Shown: in pieces, positions 52,512 to 63,059 of the stretch
How positions within the stretch are numbered: the stretch's first letter is position 1
How the letters are laid out: every line of letters begins with the position of its first letter
Assembly (NCBI RefSeq): GCF_001685355.1
Contig: NZ_CP016438.1
Location: 2,356,001 to 2,420,000, forward strand
Source: Streptomyces lincolnensis
Lineage (GTDB): Bacteria; Actinomycetota; Actinomycetes; Streptomycetales; Streptomycetaceae
Direction of reading: 5' to 3'
Length of the DNA: 64,000 nucleotides
Made by a program: the position numbers and the translations under genes
The notes under the pieces: generated by a model
What the model was told of the DNA's origin: nothing
Database searches by the model: none
Seen by the model: the letters and a program-made list of their open reading frames with translations, nothing else

Positions 52512-55162
52512 TGTCCTCCCTGACCTACGACCTCACCCTGGCCGGTCTGTCGGTGGGCGGCGCGGCCGCGCTCACCGGGATCGGCCTGATCGTGACGTAC
52601 CGCGCGACCGGCGTGCTCAACTTCGCGCACGGGGCGATCGCCATGGTGTGCGCGTACGTGGTGCGGCAGTGCGTGGTCGAGTGGGGCTGGCCGCTGTGGC
52701 TCGCCGCCACGGTGACCCTGGTGTTCCTGGCCCCGGCTCTCGGCGTGGCGCTGGAGCGTTTCGTCTTCCGGCCGCTGTCGGTCCTGGGAGGCGATCCGGC
52801 GCAGACCCTCGTGGCGTCCCTCGGGGTGTTCGTGCTGCTGGTGGGCGGGGCCGCGCTGGTGTGGGGGCAGGGGGCGCGGGACGACGCCCCGGAGTTGGTG
52901 CCGGCGGATCCGTGGGGGCAGCTCGCCGTCGTCCTGGTGCTGGCCGCCGGGGTCGGCTCGGTGATCCGCTGGACGCGTTTCGGCAGGGAGCTGCGGGCGG
53001 TGGTGGACGACCGAGGGCTGGCGGTGCTCGGCGGGATCGACGCGGACCGGGTGGCGGCGGCCGGCTGGGCGTTCGGCTCGTTCACGGCGGGCCTGACGGG
53101 CGTCCTGCTGGCGCCGTACGTACGCCTCGACCCGTACGGTCTGCCGCTGCTCGTCATGGAGGTGGTGGCGGTCGCGGTGGCCGCGCGGATGCGCGGTCTG
53201 GCGGTGGCCGTGGTGGTGGCCCTCGGCATCGGCGTGGCGCAGAGCCAGTTGACGCGGCTGCACCCCTCCGGCTGGGGCGAGCCCCTGCTCCAGGCGGTCG
53301 GCGCGAACCTGTTCGTGGTGGCCCTGCTGGTCGCGGCGCTGCTGCTGCCCCGCGTCGGCACGCGGGACGCGCTCCCGCGCACGGCCACCGCGCGCGTGCC
53401 CACCCCGCCGGGCGCGTGGATCGTCGCGGCCGTGCTGTTCCTGCTGCCGCTCGGCTTCGCGGGCTCGGACCTGCACACGTCGGTCCAGGTACCGGCGCTC
53501 GGCGTCGTACTGCTGTCCCTGGTCGTGGTCACCGGGCGCGGCGGCCAGATCTCCCTGGGTCAGGCGGCCTACGCGGGTCTGGGCGCCCTGTTCACGGCCC
53601 TGCTCGCGGCCGGACGCTTCCCGGGCCTGCCCCGCCTCCCCGAACTGGCCGCGCTGGCCGTGGCGGTGATCCTGGTGGCTCCCCTCGGCCTGCTGACGGG
53701 CTGGCCCGCGATCAGCCGCCGCGGTCTGGCCCTGGCGCTGGCCACCTTCGCGGTGGGCGTCGGGGTGAGCCGCTTCGTCTTCGCCCAGCCGTACGCGGTC
53801 TCCGGGCTGTCCCTGGGCCGCCCGGCCGGCTTCGACGGCGACCGCGCGTACTACGTCCTGGAACTGCTCCTGCTGGCCGCCGCCCTCCTGGCCACCCACG
53901 CCCTGCGCCGCGGCCGCACCGGCCGGGCCCTGGCCGCCATGCGGGACCACGAGGCGGGGGCGTCCGCGGCGGGCGTCCGTGTCCCCTCCCTCAAGCTCCT
54001 CGCCTTCGTCTCGGGCGCCGCCCTGGCCGCCCTCGGCGGCGGCCTGCTCGGCATGGGCCTGCGCGCCTTCGACCCCGCCGCCTACGACCCCGTCCGCGGC
54101 CTCCTCTGGTTCGCCGCGGTCGTCGTCCTCGGCGCCGACAGCACCCTCGGCGCCCTCACCGCGGCCGCCCTCCTCGTCGGCCTCGACGCGGGCGCCCGAG
54201 GCGGAGTGGCGGCCGCCCTGATCGGCCTCCTGGCCGTCCTGGTGGGCCGCTTCCCGGGCGGCCCGTACGAGGCGCTGCGCACGGCGACCGCCCGCCTGCG
54301 GACACGGCGCACTCCCCACCTGACCCCGGCAGGCGCACGGGCCCGACGGCGCCTGCACCCGACACCACGGGAGACCACCGCCCCCGCACCCCCGCGACAA
54401 CAACCCGCGGCCGACAACGCAACTCGCACGGGTGGTGCGGGTGGGAAAACAGATCCGGCCGGAGGCCGGATGCCCACCCTCAAGGCCCGCCACCTCCACG
54501 CCCACTACAACGGCTTCACCGCCCTGGACGGCGTCGACCTGGACATCCCCCCGGGCACGATCACCGCGATCATCGGCCCCAACGGCGCCGGAAAGAGCAC
54601 CCTGTTCCACTGCCTGGCCGGCACCCACCACCCCACCTCCGGCCAGGTCCTCTACGACGGCCAGGACATCACCCACCGCGCCCCCCACACCCGCACCCGC
54701 CTCGGCATCGCCCGCACCTTCCAACAACTCGCCGTCTTCCCGACCTTGACCGTGGCCGAAAACGTGCGAGTGGGTGCCGAACAGGGACGCGTCACAGACC
54801 CGGCCGCGGCAGAACAAGCCCTCAGACTGCTCGGCCTGGAAGGCCTCCGCACACACCCCGCAGCCAACCTCCCCACCGGCACACTCCGACGCGTCGAACT
54901 GGCCAGAGCCCTGGCGGGCTCCCCGAGGGTCCTCCTCCTCGACGAACCCGCCGCCGGCCTGGACTCCACCGAGGTGACCGCTCTGACCCGCGTCCTCAAG
55001 GCCCTCGCCGCCGACGGCACCGCCCTCCTCGTCGTGGAGCACGACCTCGACCTGGTCGCCGGCCTCGCCGACGTCGTCCACGTCATGACGGCCGGCCGCA
55101 TCGTCGCCTCGGGCCCGCCCGACCGGGTCCTGGACACCCTCGGCCCCCAGGAGGCCGTATGA
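52511..55162 (+). CDS. LivH-LivM-LivG triple-fusion ABC transporter
   Basis: 883 residues. Residues 1-290 are a LivH-type permease (RATGVLNFAHGAIAMV), 300-600 a LivM-type permease (VVTGRGGQISLGQAAYAGLGALFTALL, RTGRALAAMRDHEAGASAAGV), 600-650 a Pro/Arg-rich linker, 654-883 a LivG-type ATPase (Walker A GPNGAGKST, Walker B LLLDEPAAGLD, H-loop VVEHDLD). The LivG signature is LPTGTLRR instead of a canonical one. A GGAGG and ATG at 54470 start the ATPase region in frame, so an internal start is possible. No stop interrupts the frame. Confidence 0.85.
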   Translation: MSSLTYDLTLAGLSVGGAAALTGIGLIVTYRATGVLNFAHGAIAMVCAYVVRQCVVEWGWPLWLAATVTLVFLAPALGVALERFVFRPLSVLGGDPAQTLVASLGVFVLLVGGAALVWGQGARDDAPELVPADPWGQLAVVLVLAAGVGSVIRWTRFGRELRAVVDDRGLAVLGGIDADRVAAAGWAFGSFTAGLTGVLLAPYVRLDPYGLPLLVMEVVAVAVAARMRGLAVAVVVALGIGVAQSQLTRLHPSGWGEPLLQAVGANLFVVALLVAALLLPRVGTRDALPRTATARVPTPPGAWIVAAVLFLLPLGFAGSDLHTSVQVPALGVVLLSLVVVTGRGGQISLGQAAYAGLGALFTALLAAGRFPGLPRLPELAALAVAVILVAPLGLLTGWPAISRRGLALALATFAVGVGVSRFVFAQPYAVSGLSLGRPAGFDGDRAYYVLELLLLAAALLATHALRRGRTGRALAAMRDHEAGASAAGVRVPSLKLLAFVSGAALAALGGGLLGMGLRAFDPAAYDPVRGLLWFAAVVVLGADSTLGALTAAALLVGLDAGARGGVAAALIGLLAVLVGRFPGGPYEALRTATARLRTRRTPHLTPAGARARRRLHPTPRETTAPAPPRQQPAADNATRTGGAGGKTDPAGGRMPTLKARHLHAHYNGFTALDGVDLDIPPGTITAIIGPNGAGKSTLFHCLAGTHHPTSGQVLYDGQDITHRAPHTRTRLGIARTFQQLAVFPTLTVAENVRVGAEQGRVTDPAAAEQALRLLGLEGLRTHPAANLPTGTLRRVELARALAGSPRVLLLDEPAAGLDSTEVTALTRVLKALAADGTALLVVEHDLDLVAGLADVVHVMTAGRIVASGPPDRVLDTLGPQEAV

Positions 55163-55836
55163 CCGCCACCCTGGAACTGCGCCACGCGCGCGTGCGCTAC
55201 GGCCCTCTGGAGGCCCTGCACGGCATCACCCTCGCCGCCCCGGCCCCCGGCCTCACCGTCCTGCTGGGCCGCAACGGCTCGGGCCGTACGACCGTCCTGC
55301 GCGCCCTGGCCGGAACGGTCCCGCTCTCCGCGGGCAGGGTGGTCTGGGACCGCGCCGACATCACCCACGTGCCCCCTTACGAGCGCGCCCGCCACGGCCT
55401 GTGCCTGGTCCCCGAACGCCAGGCGGTGTTCGGCTCCCTCACCGTGCGCGAGAACCTCGAACTGGCCGCCCGGGCCCACAGGACGACGGCCTACGACCTC
55501 GCCCTGGACGCCTATCCGCAGCTGGCTCCCCTGCTCGACCGCCGCGCCGGCACCCTCTCCGGCGGCGAGCAGCGGATGCTCGCCCTCTCCCGCGCCCTGC
55601 TGGCCCGCGCGCGCGTGGTGCTCGTGGACGAGCCGGCGCAGGGCATGTCCCCCGCGGTCGCGGCCCGCACGTACGACCTGCTGTGCTCGCTCGACGCGTG
55701 CGTGGTCGTCGCCGAACAACGCCTGCCGCCCGCACTGCACGACCGGCCGACGACGGTGGTGGTGTACCAATTGCGCCGCGGAACGGTCGAGTTCGGCGGG
55801 GAGGCCGGCGAGTTCCGGCGCCGGGAAGCGGTGTGA
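55159..55836 (+). CDS. LivF-type ABC ATPase with Arg in Walker A
   Basis: 225 residues. Walker A is GRNGSGRTT with Arg43 (codon CGT at 55285-55287) replacing the invariant Lys; signature LSGGEQRML is canonical; Walker B VVLVDEPAQG keeps Asp and Glu; the H-loop position reads Gln as in other LivF (VVAEQRL). Starts inside the stop of the fusion gene (ATGA). Pairs with the LivG part of the fusion to form a likely asymmetric ATPase with one degenerate site. Confidence 0.88.
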   Translation: MTATLELRHARVRYGPLEALHGITLAAPAPGLTVLLGRNGSGRTTVLRALAGTVPLSAGRVVWDRADITHVPPYERARHGLCLVPERQAVFGSLTVRENLELAARAHRTTAYDLALDAYPQLAPLLDRRAGTLSGGEQRMLALSRALLARARVVLVDEPAQGMSPAVAARTYDLLCSLDACVVVAEQRLPPALHDRPTTVVVYQLRRGTVEFGGEAGEFRRREAV

Positions 55837-55859
55837 AGGCCGTCGCCGGGACGAGGGTC

Positions 55860-55889
55860 GGGCCCCACCCGGCGCACCGGACGGGGCCC
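55860..55889. terminator. Weak hairpin after livF
   Basis: Arms GGGCCCC 55860-55866 and GGGGCCC 55883-55889 (7 bp) between the LivF stop and the leftward Rpf-like stop. Probable terminator, modest strength. Confidence 0.4.
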
Positions 55890-55911
55890 CGTACCCGGGG
55901 AGGGGTGCGGC

Positions 55912-57112
<1,201 letters not shown>

Positions 57113-57895
57113 GTGCCGCGCATGCTCGACGTCAGCGACGAGGTACGCGCCGAGATCGGCGACGAAGAAGCCGACCGGCTGCTCGCCGGCGAGAACGCCC
57201 CCGGCAGCTACGACTGCACGTCCTGCCGCACTCCGGGCGACTCCGAACAGGAGCGCACCAGCACCGTCCTGTTCATCGGCGACGAGACGGCCGTTCTCGC
57301 CTTCGCCCACGCCACCTGTCTGCCCTCGCAGGTCGTCCAGGTGACCGAGGAGCAGCTCCAGGGCGCGGTGAAGTCCATCACCGGCGACACCGTCGACCTG
57401 GAGCCCGACAAGATCGCGCCCGAGCAGGCCGTGCTCGGCATCACCAGCGGACTCGTCCTGATCGCCGGGGAGTTGCACCCGGCCCTGGTCGTCGAGCCGA
57501 CCGCGCCGATCGTGCGGCCCGGGGCGACCGGCGCCGGTGACGACTTCCTGCCGCTGCTCATCGAGCAGGGGTTCATGCCGCTGACGTCGATCGACTCGGC
57601 GCCGTCCGTGCTGCACGGGTGGTCGGTGCTGCTGGCCATGGGGCAGCTGCACGCGGTGCTCCAGCCCGGCGCGACCGGGGGGCAGCCGGTGGCGTGGTGG
57701 CAGGCGCACCATCCGCTTCAGGTGACCGAGAGCTGGCGGGCCGCCGCCAACAAGCACCAGCAGGTGCTGATGTTCGCGGCGCCGGTGGGGTCGATCGGGC
57801 GGCAGCCCCGGGAGGACCTGCTGCGGGACGCGCTGGACAAGGCCGCGGCCAACGGGAAGCTGGTCGCGGCGGCGATGCCTCTCGCCGGTACGTGA
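57113..57895 (+). CDS. Conserved protein, unknown function
   Basis: 260 residues from GTG at 57113 (GAGGGAG upstream), or from ATG at 57122. Contains SYDCTSCRTPGDSEQE (Cys pair), TSTVLFIGDETAVLAFAHATC and LTSGLVLIAGELHPALVVEPTAPIVRP; no signal peptide or helices. May be a cytosolic beta-rich protein with a metal-binding Cys pair. I do not recognise a family. The hairpin at 57928 follows it. Confidence 0.72.
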   Translation: MPRMLDVSDEVRAEIGDEEADRLLAGENAPGSYDCTSCRTPGDSEQERTSTVLFIGDETAVLAFAHATCLPSQVVQVTEEQLQGAVKSITGDTVDLEPDKIAPEQAVLGITSGLVLIAGELHPALVVEPTAPIVRPGATGAGDDFLPLLIEQGFMPLTSIDSAPSVLHGWSVLLAMGQLHAVLQPGATGGQPVAWWQAHHPLQVTESWRAAANKHQQVLMFAAPVGSIGRQPREDLLRDALDKAAANGKLVAAAMPLAGT

Positions 57896-57927
57896 ACACG
57901 CGCCTCCTCGAACCCCGCACCCCCGGA

Positions 57928-57959
57928 ACGACCCCGCATCTCTTTATGTGCGGGGTCGT
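57928..57959 (+). terminator. Hairpin terminator after the 57113 gene
   Basis: Perfect 11-bp inverted repeat, arm ACGACCCCGCA at 57928-57938 and complement at 57949-57959, loop of ten bases, followed by TTTGG. Ends transcription of the gene that stops at 57895. Confidence 0.8.
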
Positions 57960-57969
57960 TTGGACAGAC

Positions 57970-58323
57970 GTGCACGCATACGACGTTTCGCGCCGCCACT
58001 CGTTCCCGTCGATCCCGTCCTCGCGGTCGACGCAGGAGCCTTTCTGCGGCCCATCGGTCACACCGATCTACGACGCGCTCTACGCCGAGTACGTCAAGTC
58101 GTTCCGTTCCCTGCCGGGTGACCGCAGTGGCGAGGACGAGTTGGGCTTCACGGCCTTCGGGAACATCCCGCACGGCTCGGGGTCGTTCACCAACTCGTAC
58201 AGCGCCTACAGCGCCGGTGCGTACAACGCTCGCCAGCAGTCGCAGTGGCAGCGCGTAGGACAGATGCAGCAGATGCACCACGTGCCGGCAGCGCTGCCGC
58301 CCGGTCCACGCCGGGGGTTCTGA
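57970..58323 (+). CDS. Small conserved protein, unknown
   Basis: 117 residues if the GTG at 57970 is used. The best-supported part is PIYDALYAEYVKSFRSLPGDRSGEDELGFTAFG through NARQQSQWQRVGQMQQMHH, a Ser/Tyr/Gln-rich soluble protein. The start is uncertain because no ribosome site or ATG lies in frame; a start in the terminator loop (57946) is unlikely. It ends at a strong terminator hairpin. Confidence 0.5.
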   Translation: MHAYDVSRRHSFPSIPSSRSTQEPFCGPSVTPIYDALYAEYVKSFRSLPGDRSGEDELGFTAFGNIPHGSGSFTNSYSAYSAGAYNARQQSQWQRVGQMQQMHHVPAALPPGPRRGF

Positions 58324-58324
58324 G

Positions 58325-58377
58325 ACGTATGAGAGAGGGCGGCTTCCCCGGTCGGGAAGCCGCCCTCTCTCATGCGT
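58325..58377. terminator. Strong bidirectional hairpin terminator
   Basis: Perfect 20-bp inverted repeat, arm ATGAGAGAGGGCGGCTTCCC at 58329-58348 and complement at 58354-58373, five-base loop, extending a few more base pairs with one mismatch. It separates the 57970 gene (rightward) from der (leftward, stop at 58381). Confidence 0.9.
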
Positions 58378-58380
58378 GCG

Positions 58381-59859
58381 TCACTTCTTCCTGCCGCGCT
58401 TCTCGCGCACCCGCACCGAGATGTGGATCGGGGTGCCCTCGAAGCCGAACTCCTCGCGCAGGCGGCGCTCGATGAAGCGCCGGTAGCCGGCCTCGATGAA
58501 GCCGGAGGCGAAGAGCACGAACCGCGGCGGCCGGGTGCCGGCCTGGGTGCCGAAGAGGATGCGCGGCTGCTTGCCGCCCCGGATCGGGTGCGGGTGGGCG
58601 GCGACCAGCTCGCCGAGGAAGGCGTTCAGGCGGCCCGTGGGGACGCGGGTCTCCCAGCCGGCGAGGGCGGTCTCGATCGCCGGGACCAGCTTCTCCATGT
58701 GCCGGCCGGTGGTCGCCGAGACGTTCACCCGGGGCGCCCAGGCGACCTGGCCGAACTCGGTCTCGATCTCCCGCTCCAGGTAGTAGCGGCGCTCCTCGTC
58801 GAGGGTGTCCCACTTGTTGTAGGCGATGACCAGGGCGCGGCCGGCGTCGACCGCCATGGTGACGATCCGCTGGTCCTGGACCGAGATGGACTCGGAGGCG
58901 TCGATCAGGATGACCGCCACCTCGGCCTTCTCGACGGCGGCCGCGGTGCGCAGCGAGGCGTAGTAGTCGGCGCCCTGCTGGAGGTGGACGCGCTTGCGGA
59001 TGCCCGCCGTGTCGACGAACTTCCAGATGACACCGCCGAGTTCGATGAGCTCGTCGACGGGGTCACGGGTGGTGCCGGCCATCTCGTTGACGACGACGCG
59101 GTCCTCGCCGGCCACCTTGTTCAGCAGCGAGGACTTGCCGACGTTCGGGCGGCCGATGAGGGCGATGCGGCGCGGGCCGCCGATCCCACTGCCGCCGAAG
59201 GTCTGCTCGGGCGCCTCCGGCAGGGCTTCCAGGACGGCGTCCAGCATGTCGCCGGTGCCACGGCCGTGCAGCGAGGAGACCGGGTGCGGCTCGCCGATGC
59301 CGAGGGACCACAGAGCTGTGGCGTCGGCCTCGCCGCTCGGTCCGTCGACCTTGTTGGCGCAGAGCACCACGGGCTTGTTGGCCTTGCGGAGCAGTCGTAC
59401 GACGGCCTCGTCGGTGTCGGTGACGCCGACCTTGGCGTCGACGACGAAGACGACGGCGTCGGCGGCCTCGATGGCGTACTCGGCCTGGGCGGCGACCGAG
59501 GCGTCGATACCGAGGACGTCCTGCTCCCAGCCGCCGGTGTCGACGACCTTGAAGCGGCGGCCCGCCCACTCGGCCTCGTAGGTGACGCGGTCGCGGGTGA
59601 CGCCCGGCTTGTCCTCCACGACGGCCTCGCGGCGGCCGATGATCCGGTTCACCAGGGTCGACTTGCCGACATTCGGGCGGCCGACGACGGCGAGCACGGG
59701 CAGCGGGCCGTGGCCGGCCGCCTCGATCGCGCCCTCGACGTCCTCCGGGTCGAAGCCCTCTTCCGCGGCGAGCTCCATGAACTCCGCGAACTCGGCATCG
59801 CCAAGCGCCCCGTGGTCGTGCTCCTCGCCCGAGCCGTCGGAGTGGATGTGGTCGTTCAT
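58381..59859 (-). CDS. der: Ribosome biogenesis GTPase Der (EngA)
   Basis: 492 residues with tandem GTPase domains: first G1 [16 protein letters not shown]3 DTGGWEQD, G4 NKVDGPSG; second G1 [16 protein letters not shown]3 [10 protein letters not shown]4 YNKWDTLD; then the KH-like domain. Required for 50S ribosome subunit maturation. An acidic/His N-terminal extension (about 60 residues) precedes the first domain as in other actinobacteria. Downstream (promoter side) is a plsC-like gene. Confidence 0.97.
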   Translation of the reverse strand: MNDHIHSDGSGEEHDHGALGDAEFAEFMELAAEEGFDPEDVEGAIEAAGHGPLPVLAVVGRPNVGKSTLVNRIIGRREAVVEDKPGVTRDRVTYEAEWAGRRFKVVDTGGWEQDVLGIDASVAAQAEYAIEAADAVVFVVDAKVGVTDTDEAVVRLLRKANKPVVLCANKVDGPSGEADATALWSLGIGEPHPVSSLHGRGTGDMLDAVLEALPEAPEQTFGGSGIGGPRRIALIGRPNVGKSSLLNKVAGEDRVVVNEMAGTTRDPVDELIELGGVIWKFVDTAGIRKRVHLQQGADYYASLRTAAAVEKAEVAVILIDASESISVQDQRIVTMAVDAGRALVIAYNKWDTLDEERRYYLEREIETEFGQVAWAPRVNVSATTGRHMEKLVPAIETALAGWETRVPTGRLNAFLGELVAAHPHPIRGGKQPRILFGTQAGTRPPRFVLFASGFIEAGYRRFIERRLREEFGFEGTPIHISVRVREKRGRKK

Positions 59860-59940
59860 GAAGTCCGTACCTCGTTCATCGTGGTGATCGGTGGACCGGC
59901 CGGCCCTTGTTCGCCGGGGTGATCCACTACTCAGTGTCGC

Positions 59941-60588
59941 CTAGCGGCCGGTCAGCCGCCTGGCGTTTTCCAGGTGCGCGGTGAGCTGCTTCTGGATGCG
60001 TTCGGTCGCCTCGTCGAGGGCCTTGCGCGTACGTCGTCCGCTGCCGTCGCCCGCCTCGAAGGGGTCTCCGAAGACGACGTCGACGCGGCTGCGCAGGGGA
60101 GGCAGCGTCTTTATCAACCGGCCGGGCCGGTCCGAACTTCCCAGCACGGCGACCGGGACGATCGGGGCGCCGCCCCGCACCGCGAAGTACGCGAGCCCGG
60201 CCCGCAGCGCGGCGAAGTCGCCCTCGCCCCGGGTGCCCTCCGGGAAGATGCCGAGGGCGCCGCCGGCCGTCAGGACGTCGATCGCCCGGGTGATCGCCCC
60301 GCGGTCGGTGCCCGTGCGGTCCACCTTCACCTGGCCGATGGCCGTCAGGAACGGGTCGAGCGGCCCGATGAACGCCTCCTTCTTGATCAGGAAGTGCGTC
60401 GGCCGGGGCGCCACGCCCATGACCATGGGGCCGTCGATGTTGTGGGAGTGGTTGACCGCGAAGATCACGGGGCCGGTCGCGGGAACCTTCCAGGCGCCCA
60501 GCACCCGCGGCTTCCACAGCCCGTACATCAGGCCGACGCCGATGCGCCGCCCGACCTCGGCGCCGCGCTCGGAAGGCTGTTCGCTCAC
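59941..60588 (-). CDS. 1-acyl-glycerol-3-phosphate acyltransferase-like (PlsC)
   Basis: 215 residues. NHSHNIDGP is the catalytic HX4D motif, FPEGTR the second motif; IFAVNHSHNIDG and LRAGLAYFAVRGGAPIVPVAVLG complete the PlsC domain. It acylates lysophosphatidic acid or a related glycerol phosphate. GTG at 60588 lies in the GTGA overlap with the cmk stop, so cmk and this gene are one operon with der downstream. Confidence 0.92.
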   Translation of the reverse strand: MSEQPSERGAEVGRRIGVGLMYGLWKPRVLGAWKVPATGPVIFAVNHSHNIDGPMVMGVAPRPTHFLIKKEAFIGPLDPFLTAIGQVKVDRTGTDRGAITRAIDVLTAGGALGIFPEGTRGEGDFAALRAGLAYFAVRGGAPIVPVAVLGSSDRPGRLIKTLPPLRSRVDVVFGDPFEAGDGSGRRTRKALDEATERIQKQLTAHLENARRLTGR

Positions 60589-61271
60589 TTCCCGGCCCGC
60601 TTCTCCTCGACCAGGGTGACCACGCACTCGATGACCTGCGCGAGGGTGAGCTCGGTGGTGTCCACCTCGACCGCGTCGCCGGCCTTGGCCAGCGGCGAGG
60701 TCTTACGGCTGGAGTCGGCCGCGTCGCGCTTGATCAGGGCCTCGCGGGTGGCGTTGACGTCGGCGCCCTTGAGCTCACCGCTGCGCCGGGCGGCCCGTGC
60801 CTCCGGGGAGGCGGTGAGGAAGATCTTCAGGTCGGCGTCGGGCAGCACGGTCGTGCCGATGTCCCGGCCCTCGACGACGATGCCCTGCTCCGCGGAGGTG
60901 GCGATGGTGCGCTGGAGCTCGGTGATCCGGGCCCGCACCTCGGGTACCGCGCTGACCGCGCTGACCTTGGAGGTGACCTCCTGGGTGCGGATCGGGCCGG
61001 CCACGTCGGTGCCGTCGACCGTGATCGTGGGGTTGGCCGGGTCGGTGCCGGAGACGATGTCCGCCTTGCCGGCCGCGGCGGCGATCGCGTGCGGGTCCGC
61101 GATGTCGATCCCGTTGTTCACCATCCACCACGTGATCGCCCGGTACTGGGCGCCGGTGTCGAGGTAGCTCAGACCGAGCTGTGCGGCCACGGCCTTCGAC
61201 GTGCTCGACTTGCCCGTGCCGGAGGGGCCGTCAATGGCGACAATCACGGGCTGGGCGGCGCCGTTTTCCAC
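60585..61271 (-). CDS. cmk: Cytidylate kinase
   Basis: 228 residues. VIVAIDGPSGTGKSSTSKAVAAQLGLSYLDTGAQYRA is the P-loop and CMP-binding start; GRDIGTTVLPDADLKIFLTASPEARAARR is the LID-side sequence. Phosphorylates CMP and dCMP. First gene of the leftward cmk-plsC-der operon; promoter presumably in 61272-61381. Confidence 0.97.
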   Translation of the reverse strand: MENGAAQPVIVAIDGPSGTGKSSTSKAVAAQLGLSYLDTGAQYRAITWWMVNNGIDIADPHAIAAAAGKADIVSGTDPANPTITVDGTDVAGPIRTQEVTSKVSAVSAVPEVRARITELQRTIATSAEQGIVVEGRDIGTTVLPDADLKIFLTASPEARAARRSGELKGADVNATREALIKRDAADSSRKTSPLAKAGDAVEVDTTELTLAQVIECVVTLVEEKRAGK

Positions 61272-61303
61272 GGGGGGACACCTTCCTGGTGCGGTGTGGC
61301 GGG

Positions 61304-61330
61304 GTGCGGGGGCGTGAAAGTGCCCCGCAC
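61304..61330 (-). terminator. Hairpin between tyrA and cmk
   Basis: 8-bp inverted repeat, arm GTGCGGGG 61304-61311 and CCCCGCAC 61323-61330, 51 bases past the tyrA stop on the leftward strand and before the cmk start. Likely separates the two operons. Confidence 0.5.
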
Positions 61331-61381
61331 AAGGTTACTGGCTCCCCGGAACCTCTCCGACAAGCGGACGACCCGGGAGGA

Positions 61382-62467
61382 TCACTGCCTGAGCGCCCAC
61401 CCGCGTTCCCGCAGCGCCGCCGTCAGCACGGGCACCGCCTTGGGCTCCACCATCAGCTGCACCAGACCGGCCTGCTGCCCGGTCGCGTGCTCGATGCGCA
61501 CGTCCTCGATGTTGACCCCGGCCATCCCGGCGTCGGCGAAGATCCGGGCCAGCTGCCCCGGCTGGTCGTCGATCAGCACCGCCACGACCTCGTACGCCCG
61601 CGGGGCGGACCCGTGCTTGCCGGGCACCCGGACCTGGCCGGCGTTCCCGCGCCGCAGCACGTCCTCGATGCCGGTGGTGCCCTCGCGCCGCTTGTCCTCG
61701 TCCGAGGACTGAAGGGCCCGCAGCGCCCGGACCGTCTCGTCGAGGTCGGCGGAGACGTCCGTCAGGAGGTCGGCGACCGGCCCCGGGTTCGCGGAGAGGA
61801 TGTCGATCCACATCCGGGGGTCGGACGCGGCGATCCGCGTCACGTCCCGGATGCCCTGCCCGCACAGTCGTACGGCGGCCTCCTCGGCGTTCTCCAGACG
61901 CGCGGCGACCATGCTGGACACCAGGTGGGGCATGTGGGAGACGAGGGCGACGGCACGGTCGTGGGCGTCGGCGTCCATGACGACCGGGACGGCACGGCAG
62001 TGCGAGACCAGCTCCAGGACGAGGTTCAGCACCTCGGTGTCGGTGTCCCGGGTCGAGGTCAGCACCCAGGGGCGGCCCTCGAAGAGGTCACCGGTCGCGG
62101 CGAGCGGGCCGGACTTCTCGCGGCCGGACATCGGGTGGGTGCCGATGTACGCCGACAGGTCCAGGCCCAGCGCCTGGAGCTCGCGGCGCGGGCCGCCCTT
62201 GACGCTGGCCACGTCGATGTAGCCGCGCGCCGCGCCCCGGCGCATGGCGTCGGCGAGCACCGCGGCCACATGGGCGGGCGGGGCGGCGACGATCGCGAGG
62301 TCGACCGGCCCCTCGGGGGCCTCGTCCGTACCGGCGCCCAGCGCGGCCGCCGTACGGGCCTGCTCGGGGTCGCGGTCGGTGAGATGGACGGCGACGCCCC
62401 GCTGGGACAGCGCGAGGGCGGCGGACGTACCGATGAGCCCGGTGCCGATGACGAGGGCGGTCCTCAC
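61382..62467 (-). CDS. tyrA: Prephenate dehydrogenase
   Basis: 361 residues. TALVIGTGLIGTSAALAL is the NAD(P)-binding start; GTHPMSGREKSGPLAATGDLFEGRPWVLTS and SHMPHLVSSMVAARL are the catalytic-region conserved blocks. An ACT domain (EVVAVLIDDQPGQLARIFADAGMAGVNIEDVRIEHATGQQAGLVQLMVE, residues about 288-361) should bind Tyr for feedback. It oxidatively decarboxylates prephenate. GTG overlaps the aroH stop (GTGA), so aroH-tyrA are one transcript. Confidence 0.95.
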   Translation of the reverse strand: MRTALVIGTGLIGTSAALALSQRGVAVHLTDRDPEQARTAAALGAGTDEAPEGPVDLAIVAAPPAHVAAVLADAMRRGAARGYIDVASVKGGPRRELQALGLDLSAYIGTHPMSGREKSGPLAATGDLFEGRPWVLTSTRDTDTEVLNLVLELVSHCRAVPVVMDADAHDRAVALVSHMPHLVSSMVAARLENAEEAAVRLCGQGIRDVTRIAASDPRMWIDILSANPGPVADLLTDVSADLDETVRALRALQSSDEDKRREGTTGIEDVLRRGNAGQVRVPGKHGSAPRAYEVVAVLIDDQPGQLARIFADAGMAGVNIEDVRIEHATGQQAGLVQLMVEPKAVPVLTAALRERGWALRQ

Positions 62468-62826
62468 TGCGCGATGTCCTTGCGCAGGGCGGCCGCGGCA
62501 CCGAGGTAGACGTGCGCGATGTCGGCGCGGGGCCGCTCGGACTCGATGTGCGCGAGGACCCGGACGACACGCGGCATGGCGCCCTCGATGTCCAGTTCCT
62601 GGGCGCAGATCAGCGGTACGTCGACGATGCCGAGCTTGCGGGCCGCGGCGGCCGGGAAGTCGCTGTGCAGGTCGGGCGTGGCCGTGAACCAGATGCTGAT
62701 GAGGTCGTCCTGGTCCAGTTCGTTCCGCTCCAGGATGGCGGTGAGCAGGGCCCCGACCTGCTCGTCCATGTGGCCGGCTTCGTCCCGTTCGAGTTGGACG
62801 GCGCCCCGGACCGCTCGTACCGCCAC
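62464..62826 (-). CDS. aroH: Chorismate mutase, AroH type
   Basis: 120 residues, the normal length of the monofunctional AroH trimer. VRAVRGAVQLERDEAGHMDEQVGALLTAILERN, ISIWFTATPDLHSDFPAAAARKLG and VPLICAQELDIEGAM are the three conserved blocks. Converts chorismate to prephenate, feeding tyrA. GTG at 62826 has AAGGAG eight bases upstream; an ATG at 62868 would add 14 residues with no ribosome site. Confidence 0.94.
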   Translation of the reverse strand: MAVRAVRGAVQLERDEAGHMDEQVGALLTAILERNELDQDDLISIWFTATPDLHSDFPAAAARKLGIVDVPLICAQELDIEGAMPRVVRVLAHIESERPRADIAHVYLGAAAALRKDIAQ

Positions 62827-63059
62827 GGCGATGCTCCTTGCTGATGTACGTATCGGCTCTGTGTACATCCAGCCTAGTCAGCCCCCATCGGGCCGGTGAG
62901 GGCCGCCCGCCCGCTGAGACGGGGCCGGCGTCCGCCGTATCAATGTCACGGGAATCACCCAATTCCGCCACTTGGGGTGGAAGGCCCGGTGCGCCTCTTT
63001 ACGCCGGGGCCACCGGTCCGCTCTGATGGCAGAACACTTTGCCTCGGGGGAGGCCCCTC

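Noticed and set aside
57946..58323. ATG at 57946 as the start of the 57970-58323 gene
   Set aside because: It lies inside the loop of the terminator at 57928-57959, so translation from it is improbable.
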